DNA of 64,000 bases from CAYVFC01 sp964450715 (GTDB lineage: Bacteria > Myxococcota_A > Polyangia > Polyangiales > JAFGIB01): positions 5,263 to 69,262 of the forward strand of contig CAYVFC010000025.1 of assembly GCA_964450715.1 (NCBI GenBank), written 5' to 3'. Shown one piece after another: positions 43,848 to 51,609 of the stretch. Within the stretch, counting starts at the first letter, position 1, and each line of letters starts with the position of its first letter. A program made the translations under genes and the position numbers. The notes below the pieces were generated by a model. That model was given only the letters and a program-made list of their open reading frames with translations. It was not told the origin of the DNA and did no database searches.

Positions 43848-45053
43848 GTGACACCTGCTGCCGAGGAGCCGGGCGCCGTGGCAGGCGAGAGCAGCTATAA
43901 AGAGATCACAGCCAAGTCCATCACCCGACTGTCGGCCCATACCGACGCCTGGTTTCTGGGTCGCTACGGCATGAACCTCTACCGCGGCTGCGAGCACGGC
44001 TGCGTCTACTGCGACGGTCGGGCTGAGCGCTACTACGTCGAGGGGGATTTTGAGCGGGATATCTCTGTCAAAACCAATGCCGTGGAGGTTCTGGGTCGCG
44101 AGCTCGCGCGCATTCGCGAGCCCGGCTTCGTGCTGCTGGGAGGCGGGGTCTGCGACGCCTACCAGCCGGCCGAGGCCCGCTACGGTCTGGCTCGGGGCGT
44201 TCTGGAGCTGGCTCGCCTTCACCGGCTTCCGGTCCACCTGTTAACCAAGTCCGCCTTGGTCGAGCGCGACCTGGCCCTGCTCGGGGAGATCAACGCGCAA
44301 TCCCGCGCCATCCTCTGCTTCAGCATCCAGACGCTCGACGAGGCGGTACGCGAGCGCTTCGAGCCCGGGGCCGCGCCCATCGAGGAGCGTTTGCAGCTTC
44401 TATCCGCGGCCAAGCAGCTCGGCCTGGGCGCCGGCGTGATGATCATGCCCGTGCTTGCCGGCATCTCCGACCGGGCCGAGGAGATCGAGGCTCTGGTCGG
44501 CCGCATCGCCGGGCTGGGGCTGGATTTCGCCCTGTTCGGGGGGCTTACCCTGCGCCCCGGCAGACAGAAAGAGGGCTATCTCGACCTCATCGCGCGGCAC
44601 TATCCGGAACATCTCGACGGCTACCGGCACATCTATCGCCACGGGCGCGCCTCGGGCGCCGCCGACGGACGCTACTACCGGCGCATCGAAGAACGCTTCC
44701 GCCAGGCGGCAGAACGGCACGGCTTGCCGGGCCGTATTCCTCGCCGGCTCTTCACCGGTCTGCTCCCCTGCTACGCCGAGGCCGCCGTATTGCTCGAGCA
44801 CGAGCAATACGCCCGCGATCCGTCGGCCACTGCCTTCGGCGAGCTCGGCCGCGCCGGGTTCGCCATCCAGAAATGGGCCCGTTCCCGTTTCACCGCGAAC
44901 CGCAGCCGCCGCTACACCTGGCGACACGTGGAACAGGAATTCCGGACCATGGTAGAGAACGGATCGCTGCTCGCGCTACCCGAGATGACGCCCCGGGCCC
45001 ATCTGCTGGTCCAGCAGATTCTGGCCACGCTTTTCTCGACCGGGAAGCGGTAG
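43848..45053 (+). CDS. Radical SAM protein of the spore-photoproduct-lyase-like (SplB/Rv2578c) group
   Basis: 401-residue radical SAM protein. The cluster motif is C-x3-C-x2-C (YRGCEHGCVYCDGR, Cys47/51/54). The following segment PVHLLTKSALVERDLALL is typical of the SplB-like / Rv2578c-like family. The C-terminal domain (KWARSRFTANRSRRYTWRHV) is basic and may bind nucleic acid. The start is GTG at 43848. The substrate is unknown. True spore photoproduct lyase is unlikely to be distinguished by sequence alone. Confidence 0.85.
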   Translation: MTPAAEEPGAVAGESSYKEITAKSITRLSAHTDAWFLGRYGMNLYRGCEHGCVYCDGRAERYYVEGDFERDISVKTNAVEVLGRELARIREPGFVLLGGGVCDAYQPAEARYGLARGVLELARLHRLPVHLLTKSALVERDLALLGEINAQSRAILCFSIQTLDEAVRERFEPGAAPIEERLQLLSAAKQLGLGAGVMIMPVLAGISDRAEEIEALVGRIAGLGLDFALFGGLTLRPGRQKEGYLDLIARHYPEHLDGYRHIYRHGRASGAADGRYYRRIEERFRQAAERHGLPGRIPRRLFTGLLPCYAEAAVLLEHEQYARDPSATAFGELGRAGFAIQKWARSRFTANRSRRYTWRHVEQEFRTMVENGSLLALPEMTPRAHLLVQQILATLFSTGKR

Positions 45054-45088
45054 GCGACGAGGTCTCGGTCAACCGGCCGGCTGTGGGA

Positions 45089-46273
45089 TCAGATGACCTT
45101 GCTTTCGCGCAGCTGTTCGATCTGCTCCGCACTCAGGCCCAGAAACCGGCTCAGCACCTCTTCCGTGTGCTGTCCGAATGTCGGCGCCGGTCTTTGCACC
45201 GCTCCCGGTGTCAGGGACATCTTGATGGGGATCCCGGCCAGGCGCAGGATGCCGGCTACCGGATGCGCCAACTGCACCAACATGTTCCGGGCTTTCACCT
45301 GCGGATCGGCGAGGATTTGATCGACCGATTGGATCGGCGCGCAGGGGATACCGCTCTTGCCGAGCAGGTCGAGCGCCTCTTCAGGCCTAAAACGGGACAG
45401 CGCCTCCTCGAGTATCCGCTTGAGTTCCGCCTCGTTCCGGTGGCGTGTTTTGTACTCCGCGAAACGCTCGTCCGTCAATACCTCCGGGATACCGAGAACG
45501 ATACAGAGCTGCTCGAACAGCTTGGGGTTGCCGGCCGCGATGATGATATGGCCGTGCTTGGTGGCAAAGGAATCGAAGGGCGTAATGGCGGGATGCCGGT
45601 TGCCGATGGGCCGGGGAACCTCCCTCTGCACCTGAGAGCGAGCGATGGCGTTTTCCAGGATCGCCACCAGGGAATCGAACATGGCCACGTCCAGCCGCTG
45701 GCCCTCGCCGGTCTGCGACCTGTGAAACAGCGCCATCATGATGCCTACCGTGGCGAACAGGCCCGGCACGATGTCGCCGATCGAGGTCCCCACCCGGGTC
45801 GGAACCCCGTCCTCTTGTCCGGTAATGCTCATCAGCCCGCTCATGGCCTGGATGATGATGTCGTAGGCGGGATATTTCGCGTAAGGTCCGTCCTGACCGA
45901 AACCGGAGACCGAGGCGTAGATCAGGCGGGGATTGAGGTTTTTCACCGCCTGGTAGCCCAGCCCCCAATTCTCCATCACCCCGGGCCGGTAGTTCTCGAC
46001 CAGGACGTCCGCCTTCGCGATCAACTCTTTCAGTATCCCTCTGCCTTGCTCGCTCTTCAGGTCCAGCGTCACCGACTGCTTTCCCCGGTTTACGCTCATG
46101 AAATAGGTGCTCTCCCCGTTGACGTGGGGCCCCAGCCACCTGGATTCATCTCCCTGGTCGGGCCGCTCGATCTTGATCACCTCGGCCCCGAAATCGGCCA
46201 GGATCATGGTGCAGAAGGGGCCCGCCAGGATCCGCGTCAGATCGATGACCACCAGCTCCTGCAACGGTTTCAT
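45089..46273 (-). CDS. CaiB/BaiF family CoA-transferase (type III)
   Basis: 394-residue family III CoA-transferase that moves CoA between acyl groups, forming an interlocked dimer. It shows the N-terminal motif LVVIDLTRILAGPFCTMILADFGAEVIKIE, the catalytic Asp in PAYDIIIQAMSGLM (near 170) and RVGTSIGDIVPGL. The ATG at 46273 follows AGGAAG; the frame upstream to 46354 adds 27 residues without similarity. Formyl-, carnitine- or alpha-methylacyl-type specificity cannot be told. It may share a fatty-acyl-CoA context with the MaoC-type hydratase elsewhere in the window. Confidence 0.9.
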   Translation of the reverse strand: MKPLQELVVIDLTRILAGPFCTMILADFGAEVIKIERPDQGDESRWLGPHVNGESTYFMSVNRGKQSVTLDLKSEQGRGILKELIAKADVLVENYRPGVMENWGLGYQAVKNLNPRLIYASVSGFGQDGPYAKYPAYDIIIQAMSGLMSITGQEDGVPTRVGTSIGDIVPGLFATVGIMMALFHRSQTGEGQRLDVAMFDSLVAILENAIARSQVQREVPRPIGNRHPAITPFDSFATKHGHIIIAAGNPKLFEQLCIVLGIPEVLTDERFAEYKTRHRNEAELKRILEEALSRFRPEEALDLLGKSGIPCAPIQSVDQILADPQVKARNMLVQLAHPVAGILRLAGIPIKMSLTPGAVQRPAPTFGQHTEEVLSRFLGLSAEQIEQLRESKVI

Positions 46274-46394
46274 GGGCTTCCTCGCTGTGCTGCGGGCGGG
46301 CGCTTCTCCGCTCCGGTGCAGAAAACAGGTCCGATAAGCTCTTCTGCTGAGCACCGCGACCGTTCACAACCTCCCCTTCATCTCCATCGCACCG

Positions 46395-46814
46395 TCATCC
46401 CTTCAGCGCGGCGGCGATTTTTACCGCCAGCTGCGCGCCCTGCTGCGGATCGAGGCCGGTGGCGGGCCAGCCGATTGCCAATCCGCGACCGTCGGGGAAC
46501 TTGGGGATGATGTGGAAGTGTACGTGGAAGACCGCCTGATGCGCGCCGGGGCCGTTGTTCTGCAAGATGTTGAACTCGGTGGCGCCGGTGGCCGCGAGCA
46601 CCGCCCGCGATATGCGGGGCAACACGCGTCCGATGGCCGCCGCGCTCTGGTCCGACAGCTGGTCAAGCGTGGCCGCCTGCTCCTTGGGAATCACCAGCGT
46701 GTGCCCCTCGCTCAAAGGACCGACGTCCAGAAAGGCCAAAACCTCGTCGTCCTCGTAGACCTTGTGACACGGGATCTCGCCCGCGATGATCTTGGAGAAA
46801 ACCGTACCCGCCAT
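46395..46814 (-). CDS. HIT-family nucleotide-binding hydrolase (Hint-like)
   Basis: 139-residue histidine-triad protein. The N-terminus TVFSKIIAGEIPCHKVYEDD is typical, and the triad HVHFHIIP is near 95-102, with the catalytic middle His. It hydrolyses adenosine 5'-phosphoramidates or related nucleotides. The ATG at 46814 gives the conserved start; the longer frame is not homologous. No strong ribosome binding site is visible. Confidence 0.93.
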   Translation of the reverse strand: MAGTVFSKIIAGEIPCHKVYEDDEVLAFLDVGPLSEGHTLVIPKEQAATLDQLSDQSAAAIGRVLPRISRAVLAATGATEFNILQNNGPGAHQAVFHVHFHIIPKFPDGRGLAIGWPATGLDPQQGAQLAVKIAAALKG

Positions 46815-46908
46815 GTTGCCCAGCTTAACCCCACCGCTCACTCGTGTCGACGGTGATCGAGACCGAGTCGTAACGGACGATACGTGCGAGCGAGGCCGGC
46901 AGCCGCGC

Positions 46909-47709
46909 TCACCTTTCCGGGAACTCGAGGTCGATATAACAGAAGTCGTTGCCGCAACCGTCGTGGCAGACGCAGTCGCGACCGTTGACCTTGTACATAC
47001 GCCAGTAGCGGCGTCCCTTGGTGGCTTCGAAGGTGAAGCGGCCGACCGTCTTGCGGGCGCGGGGGGCTTCGTCCCGCCAGGATAGATCGGGGACACCCGA
47101 GATCTGGCCTTGCAGGTGGAATTTGCGCTCGCTTACCGGCTCGACCGTACCGGAGATCTTCAGACTATAGCGGCCCTTGCGCACGCTGCCCTGTAGACGC
47201 AGCCGGTCGTCGTCGGCTTTGGAGATGGTGGCAATGCCGGTCCTGCGGCCGTCGGTCACGCGATTGACTCCCAGCCGGAGCGTGCCCAGGTAGTGGTCTT
47301 GCAGCGGGTCGCCCGGCGCCGGCTCTGCTGCCGGCTCTGGCGCCAGAGCCGCCGGGGTGCTGGGCGTCGTTGCGGTTGTCGGCTCCGAAGGCCCCGGCGG
47401 GTCCTCGGCTGGCGCGGCTTCCGGTCGAGACTCGTCCGGTCGAGACTCGTCCGGCAGCGACTCGTCCGGTCGAGACTCGTCCGGTAGCGTTTTGTCGGCC
47501 GCGGGAAGCTCTTCGGCCGGCGCGCGGGGCTCGGCGGGTTTTTCGGGCTGCTTCGGTTGCTCGGCCGGTGGCGGCGCCTGCTGCGCGAGCTCGTCCTGCC
47601 CGGGTTTCTTCCCGGCAGGCGTCGAGCAGCCCAGCGCGTAACCGGCGGCGATGACGAACGCGGCGCCCAGGAGATACGGGGTTTTCCTCGCTGTTTCGCG
47701 GGTAGGCAT
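46909..47709 (-). CDS. Lipoprotein with PDES pentad repeats and a beta-rich C-terminus
   Basis: 266-residue predicted lipoprotein. The ATG at 47709 gives MPTRETARKTPYLLGAAFV and lipobox YALGC (Cys28). Residues about 30-135 are Pro/Glu/Ala-rich and include four tandem PDESR/L pentads encoded by a 15-bp minisatellite. The C-terminal 125 residues are beta-rich (YSLKISGTVEPVSERKFHLQ) and end in a Cys cluster (GRDCVCHDGCGNDFCYIDL). The linker may span the periplasm or project from the surface. The domain is not recognised. The pentads could vary in number between strains. Confidence 0.7.
   Translation of the reverse strand: MPTRETARKTPYLLGAAFVIAAGYALGCSTPAGKKPGQDELAQQAPPPAEQPKQPEKPAEPRAPAEELPAADKTLPDESRPDESLPDESRPDESRPEAAPAEDPPGPSEPTTATTPSTPAALAPEPAAEPAPGDPLQDHYLGTLRLGVNRVTDGRRTGIATISKADDDRLRLQGSVRKGRYSLKISGTVEPVSERKFHLQGQISGVPDLSWRDEAPRARKTVGRFTFEATKGRRYWRMYKVNGRDCVCHDGCGNDFCYIDLEFPER
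47421..47489. repeat. 15-bp tandem repeat encoding PDES pentads
   Basis: Four full units based on CCGGTCGAGACTCGT (47421-47480; the third is CCGGCAGCGACTCGT) and a partial fifth lie in frame in the lipoprotein gene. Copy-number change keeps the reading frame. Confidence 0.85.
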
Positions 47710-47832
47710 GGAAAGACGGTGCCAACGGGCAATTGTCCGGTCAAGTGCGCCCGGCGAACGGCGCGTCATGGTGCCGGCCGCGCCGCGGGATCGGGTTTTC
47801 TCCCCTCTTTTTTCCGCCCGGCCGGATTTGTG

Positions 47833-47881
47833 TTAGATTTGTCTAATATTGATTGACAACTCATAATTAATTTCATATGAC
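47833..47881 (+). promoter_or_regulatory. Predicted DtxR-type operator and promoter of the feo regulator
   Basis: TTAGATTTGTCTAA at 47833-47846 is a perfect TTAGA-N4-TCTAA palindrome and resembles DtxR/IdeR iron boxes. It recurs upstream of feoB. Two promoter readings are possible: TTGTCT-N17-CATAAT (47839-47867), overlapping the box, or TTGACA-N17-TATGAC (47853-47881), just after it. Either would place a bound repressor in the way of RNA polymerase. AAGGA before 47902 is the ribosome binding site. Confidence 0.65.
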
Positions 47882-47901
47882 TAAATTGATAAGGACCGGA
47901 C

Positions 47902-48648
47902 ATGAGCCAAAACCCCACAGCCGCCGCACCGCTGACCGCCTCGCTCGAGGACTACCTGGAGACGGTTTACGAGCTGGTGCGAGACCACAAGGTGGCCCGG
48001 GTGCGGGATATCGCCGAGGCCAGGAAGGTGAAGGCCAGCAGCGTCACCCCGGCCATGCGGCGGCTGGAGGAAGCGGGGCTCATTAAATACGGCCGGCGCG
48101 AGTTCATCGAGCTGACCGAACAGGGCGAAAGCCAGGCGCGCCGCATCTACGCCGGGCACCAGATCCTCAAGCGTTTCTTCCAGGATTTTCTGGGGCTGTC
48201 GGCCGCCGCGGCCGAACAGAACGCCTGCGCCATGGAACACAGCCTGACCGGGGAGGCGCGGGAGCGCTTCGTGAGGCTTTACGAGTTTTTAACCCTCTGT
48301 CCCGAGGGAAGGGGGTCGCTGGACCTGTTCCGCAACTGCCCCGAGGTACACGGCGACGACTGTCGGTGCGAGCTGGACTGCGAGGCCAGGACAGGCGTCA
48401 GGCGCAAGCGCCAGGCTGCCTCCAAGTTGCTGCGCGATCTCAAGCCGGGCGAGAAGGGCCGGGTCACGCAGATCAACGGCAAGGGCGCCATCCGGCGCCG
48501 CATGCTCGACATGGGAATACTGCCGGACGCGATCATCGAGCTGGAAAGGGTCGCTCCGGCCGGGGACCCGATCTGGATCCGGCTGGGAGGCTTCCAGCTC
48601 TCTCTGCGCAAGAAGGAGGCCGAGTCGGTCACGGTGGCGCCGGCCTGA
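47902..48648 (+). CDS. DtxR-family iron regulator fused to FeoA domain through a Cys cluster
   Basis: 248-residue protein. Residues 14-75 are a DtxR/MntR winged helix (DYLETVYELVRDHKVARVRDIAEA, then VKASSVTPAMRRLEEAGLI). Residues 80-130 are the metal-binding/dimerisation helices. Residues 146-160 hold a cysteine cluster (C146, C154, C156, C160 in NCPEVHGDDCRCELDC), and residues 172-246 form a FeoA/SH3-like domain (KPGEKGRVTQINGKGAIRRR). It probably represses the feo genes with Fe2+ or Mn2+ bound. The FeoA part may either help FeoB or act as the usual SH3-like DtxR tail. The Cys cluster could bind an Fe-S cluster or Zn. It is the first gene of the feo locus, 37 bp before feoB. Confidence 0.85.
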   Translation: MSQNPTAAAPLTASLEDYLETVYELVRDHKVARVRDIAEARKVKASSVTPAMRRLEEAGLIKYGRREFIELTEQGESQARRIYAGHQILKRFFQDFLGLSAAAAEQNACAMEHSLTGEARERFVRLYEFLTLCPEGRGSLDLFRNCPEVHGDDCRCELDCEARTGVRRKRQAASKLLRDLKPGEKGRVTQINGKGAIRRRMLDMGILPDAIIELERVAPAGDPIWIRLGGFQLSLRKKEAESVTVAPA

Positions 48649-48666
48649 TTTTTTTTGGCGACTTTA

Positions 48667-48680
48667 TTAGTTCCGTCTAA
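48667..48680 (+). promoter_or_regulatory. Second predicted DtxR-type operator, upstream of feoB
   Basis: TTAGTTCCGTCTAA at 48667-48680 matches the 47833-47846 site at 11 of 14 bases. It ends 5 bp before the feoB ATG, so binding there would directly cover the feoB start region. No Shine-Dalgarno sequence is seen before feoB. Confidence 0.6.
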
Positions 48681-48685
48681 CAAAT

Positions 48686-50926
48686 ATGGGCACGACTATG
48701 AAAAAGAGCGCTTTCATCGAGCAGTTGCCCGCCAGGGCCGGCGGATCCTCCGGCCGGCGATCGACCGGCCGCAGCATAGGCTCCGGAGCGCTACCGGCTC
48801 TGCGCGAGGTCGCCCGAGAGGCGCGGGTGGCCCTGGCCGGAAATCCCAACTCGGGCAAGACCACCATCTTCAACGCGCTAACCGGCTCGCGCCAGCACGT
48901 GGGCAACTACCCGGGCGTGACGGTGGAGAAACGCGAGGGAAAGTACCGGCGCAACGGGTTGCGGGTCGAGGTGCTCGATCTGCCCGGCACCTACAGCCTG
49001 GCCTCTTTCTCGCCCGAGGAACGGGTGGCCGAGCAGCAGCTTCTGCAGACCGACATCGACGCGGTGGTGGTGGTGGTCGACTCGACCGCGCTCAAGCGCA
49101 GCCTGGTGCTGCTCGGGCAGATCATGCAGCTCGGCATCAGCCCGGTGCTCTGCCTCAACATGTCCGACGAGGCCCGCAAGGCCGGGCAGCGTCTGGATAT
49201 CGGGCAGCTCGAGGCGCTGCTGGGCATCCCGGTGGTGGAGACGGTCGGGCACCGCGCCGACGGTATCGACCGGCTACGCGACGCGGTCGAGCGCGCCATC
49301 GAACAGCCGCCCGCGGGGAGCCGGCTGGTGCTGGGACGGCGCCTCGATGAGGCGATCGCGCGGGTGATGGTGGAGCTCGGGTATACGTCGTTGCACCGGC
49401 GTTCGCTGCCCTGGGTGGCTACCGCTCTTCTAACCGAGAACCGCGAGATCGAGCGGAGGGTTGGCGACGAGGGCTCGGCTGGCGAGCGGGCGCTGCAGGA
49501 GGCGCGCCGCTGGCGCGAGCGCATCGAGGCCGACACCGGCATGGAGATCACGCTCTTCGTCACCGATCGCTTCTACGGTTTCGTGGACGGGCTGTTGCGC
49601 GAGGTGGTACAGAGCCCGCCCCGCGCCGACGCGCGCGCCGTATCCGACCGCATCGATTCCGTGCTGGCCCACCGCTTCTTCGGCCTGCCCTTCTTCCTGG
49701 CCACCATGTACTTCATTTTCTGGCTGACCTTCACCGTGGGCGAGTATCCCATGGGCTGGATCGAGAGCGCCGTCGCTCTGCTGGGCGCCGCTCTGTCCTC
49801 GCTCTGGCCGGCCGGCACAGAGTCGGCGCTGCACTCCCTGCTGGTCGACGGCGTGATCGCCGGCGTGGGCGGGGTGATGGTATTTCTGCCCAATATCCTG
49901 CTGCTGTTTCTGGGGCTGGCCGTGCTGGAAGACACCGGTTACCTGGCCCGCGTGGCCTTTCTGGTCGACCGCTTCATGCACCGCTTCGGGCTGCACGGCA
50001 AGAGCTTCATCCCCATGCTCACCGGTTTCGGTTGCTCTATCCCGGGCATCATGGCCACCCGCACCCTGGAGAACGAGCGCGACCGGCTGACCACCATGCT
50101 GGTGCTGCCGCTGATGTCGTGCGGGGCGCGGCTGCCCATCTGGATGCTGCTCATCCCGGCCTTCTTCGCCCCCTGGCTGCGCGCCCCGGCGCTCTGGTTC
50201 ATCTATATGTTCGGCATCGCGCTGGCGCTGGGCCTGGCGCTTGCCCTGCGCAAGACCGTGCTGCGGGGAGAGGACGCCCCCTTTGTCATGGAGCTTCCGC
50301 CCTACCGGTTGCCCACCCCCAGGGGGGTGCTTATCAAGATGTTCGAGAGCGGCTGGCTGTACCTGCGCAAGGCCGGCACCGTCATCCTGGCCCTGTCCAT
50401 CCTGATGTGGCTCTGTACCGCCTATCCGAAGATGGACGAGGCCGAGCTCGGGCAGGCCGTCGCCTCGGCGCAGAAGACCGGCAGCAGCGGCGAGTCCACA
50501 CCGGGGCAGGTCGAGAACCTGCAGGCCGCGCTTCAGCTGCGCCACTCCATCGCCGGACGGGTGGGCGGAACGTTCGAGCCCCTCTTCAGACCCCTGGGAT
50601 TCGACTGGAAGATCGTCACCGGAATGATCGGCGCCTTTGCCGCCAAGGAGGTTTTCGTCAGCCAGATGGGCATCGTCTACGCGCTGGGAGAGACCGGCGC
50701 TGAGGACGGAGGCCTGCGCGAGGCCTTGCGGCGGGACTACTCGCCGCTTACCGGGCTCTCGCTCATGCTCTTCCTTTTAATAGCCACGCCCTGCATGGCC
50801 ACCATCGCGGTTACCCGCCGCGAGTCGGGAAGCTGGAAGTGGGCCCTTCTACAGCTGGGCGGTCTGACCGTCGTGGCCTACCTGATCTCGCTGGTCGTCT
50901 TTCAGGTGGGCCGACTCTTCTTCTGA
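48686..50926 (+). CDS. feoB: Ferrous iron transport protein B
   Basis: 746-residue inner-membrane Fe2+ transporter with a cytoplasmic GTPase domain. G1 is GNPNSGKT near 52-59, G3 is DLPGTYS near 100, and the G4-like LNMSDEA has N-x-x-D. A helical GDI-like domain follows to about 300, then the Gate domains (GFGCSIPGIMATRTLENERD is the hallmark) and about 10 hydrophobic segments in all. The N-terminus carries an extra basic Ser/Arg-rich stretch of about 35 residues before the G domain. The start may also be the ATG at 48698. The region just upstream holds the DtxR-like palindrome. Confidence 0.95.
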   Translation: MGTTMKKSAFIEQLPARAGGSSGRRSTGRSIGSGALPALREVAREARVALAGNPNSGKTTIFNALTGSRQHVGNYPGVTVEKREGKYRRNGLRVEVLDLPGTYSLASFSPEERVAEQQLLQTDIDAVVVVVDSTALKRSLVLLGQIMQLGISPVLCLNMSDEARKAGQRLDIGQLEALLGIPVVETVGHRADGIDRLRDAVERAIEQPPAGSRLVLGRRLDEAIARVMVELGYTSLHRRSLPWVATALLTENREIERRVGDEGSAGERALQEARRWRERIEADTGMEITLFVTDRFYGFVDGLLREVVQSPPRADARAVSDRIDSVLAHRFFGLPFFLATMYFIFWLTFTVGEYPMGWIESAVALLGAALSSLWPAGTESALHSLLVDGVIAGVGGVMVFLPNILLLFLGLAVLEDTGYLARVAFLVDRFMHRFGLHGKSFIPMLTGFGCSIPGIMATRTLENERDRLTTMLVLPLMSCGARLPIWMLLIPAFFAPWLRAPALWFIYMFGIALALGLALALRKTVLRGEDAPFVMELPPYRLPTPRGVLIKMFESGWLYLRKAGTVILALSILMWLCTAYPKMDEAELGQAVASAQKTGSSGESTPGQVENLQAALQLRHSIAGRVGGTFEPLFRPLGFDWKIVTGMIGAFAAKEVFVSQMGIVYALGETGAEDGGLREALRRDYSPLTGLSLMLFLLIATPCMATIAVTRRESGSWKWALLQLGGLTVVAYLISLVVFQVGRLFF

Positions 50927-50939
50927 GGAGGCGTAGAGA

Positions 50940-51308
50940 ATGGAAGCCCTGGTCGTCGCCATCGTCGTTTTCACCGCGCTATACGCGCTGGTCCGGCGCT
51001 TGCGGATGGCGTTCGGGGCCGCGTCGTCCGCGGGAGAGGGGAGACCGCCCGCCTGCGGCTGCTGCTGCCAGGAATGCGGTGCGGCTTGCCCGGCTCTTCG
51101 AACCCACGACCGGCGGCATCATCGCGCCAAACATCCGAAACACCTCGTTCAACCGGAGCGCTCCCGACAATTCAACGTGGTTGAGCAGCGAGGGGAGCAC
51201 GAGCCGGTGACCACGATACACAGTTGCACTAAAAGCGAGGTCGCGATCTTCGGGGCGCCCGCCAGCGATCGATCCGGTGATTTCGGTTCCCCGATTTCTA
51301 CAGGATAG
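50940..51308 (+). CDS. FeoB-associated Cys-rich membrane protein, run-on at its 3' end
   Basis: 122 codons, 13 bp after feoB, with GAGGAGGCGTAGAG before the ATG. The first 50 residues (MEALVVAIVVFTALYALVRR, then CGCCCQECGAAC) match the small FeoB-associated proteins: one membrane helix and a cytoplasmic Cys cluster. These normally end within about 50-60 residues. Here the frame runs on for 70 further residues that look unrelated. The run-on joins a decayed gene (next entry), so the natural stop was probably lost by deletion. The functional part is likely residues 1-50. Confidence 0.7.
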   Translation: MEALVVAIVVFTALYALVRRLRMAFGAASSAGEGRPPACGCCCQECGAACPALRTHDRRHHRAKHPKHLVQPERSRQFNVVEQRGEHEPVTTIHSCTKSEVAIFGAPASDRSGDFGSPISTG

Positions 51309-51314
51309 CCATCG

Positions 51315-51562
51315 GTGGGCATGGCCGAGGTCAGGGCCGGTCGCCGGAGCCTTGTCGTGCCGGAGTTCGACGAGAAAGAGCACACCTTTACCGCGACGCT
51401 TCGCCCGGTACCGTCGATTTCTCGGCGGTCACCGAGTTCGAGAATGCCTGTCGCGACTGGGGCCGGGACGGCGACTTGCCCACCATGGGCCTCGGCCGCG
51501 CCTTTGTCGACGGCGCCATCAGCGGCGTGATCCTGACTCGGTTCCCATGCAACGGGTACTGA
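51315..51562 (+). pseudogene. Decayed gene remnant behind the feo locus
   Basis: Two coding-like pieces lie in different frames. The first (frame of the gene above, beyond an in-frame TAG at 51306-51308) reads GMAEVRAGRRSLVVPEFDEKE. The second, from 51407, reads GTVDFSAVTEFENACRDWG, then DLPTMGLGRAFVDGAISGV and ends NGY at 51562. Joining them at 51404-51408 by one frameshift gives a smooth sequence (TATLRP-GTVDFSAV). I do not recognise the family. The stretch from 51240 may belong to it as well. The gap to 51609 holds nothing else. Confidence 0.55.
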
Positions 51563-51609
51563 CGGCGGTGGCACACCGCGGTGAACTGGCGTAGTCTCTC
51601 GGCCAACCG

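Noticed and set aside
44873..46510. 545-codon plus-strand frame covering the CoA-transferase
   Set aside because: Complementary-strand shadow of the CaiB-family gene, which is well supported on the minus strand.
47421..47489. Short tandem array as a CRISPR
   Set aside because: The units are contiguous with no spacers and stay in frame in a lipoprotein gene.
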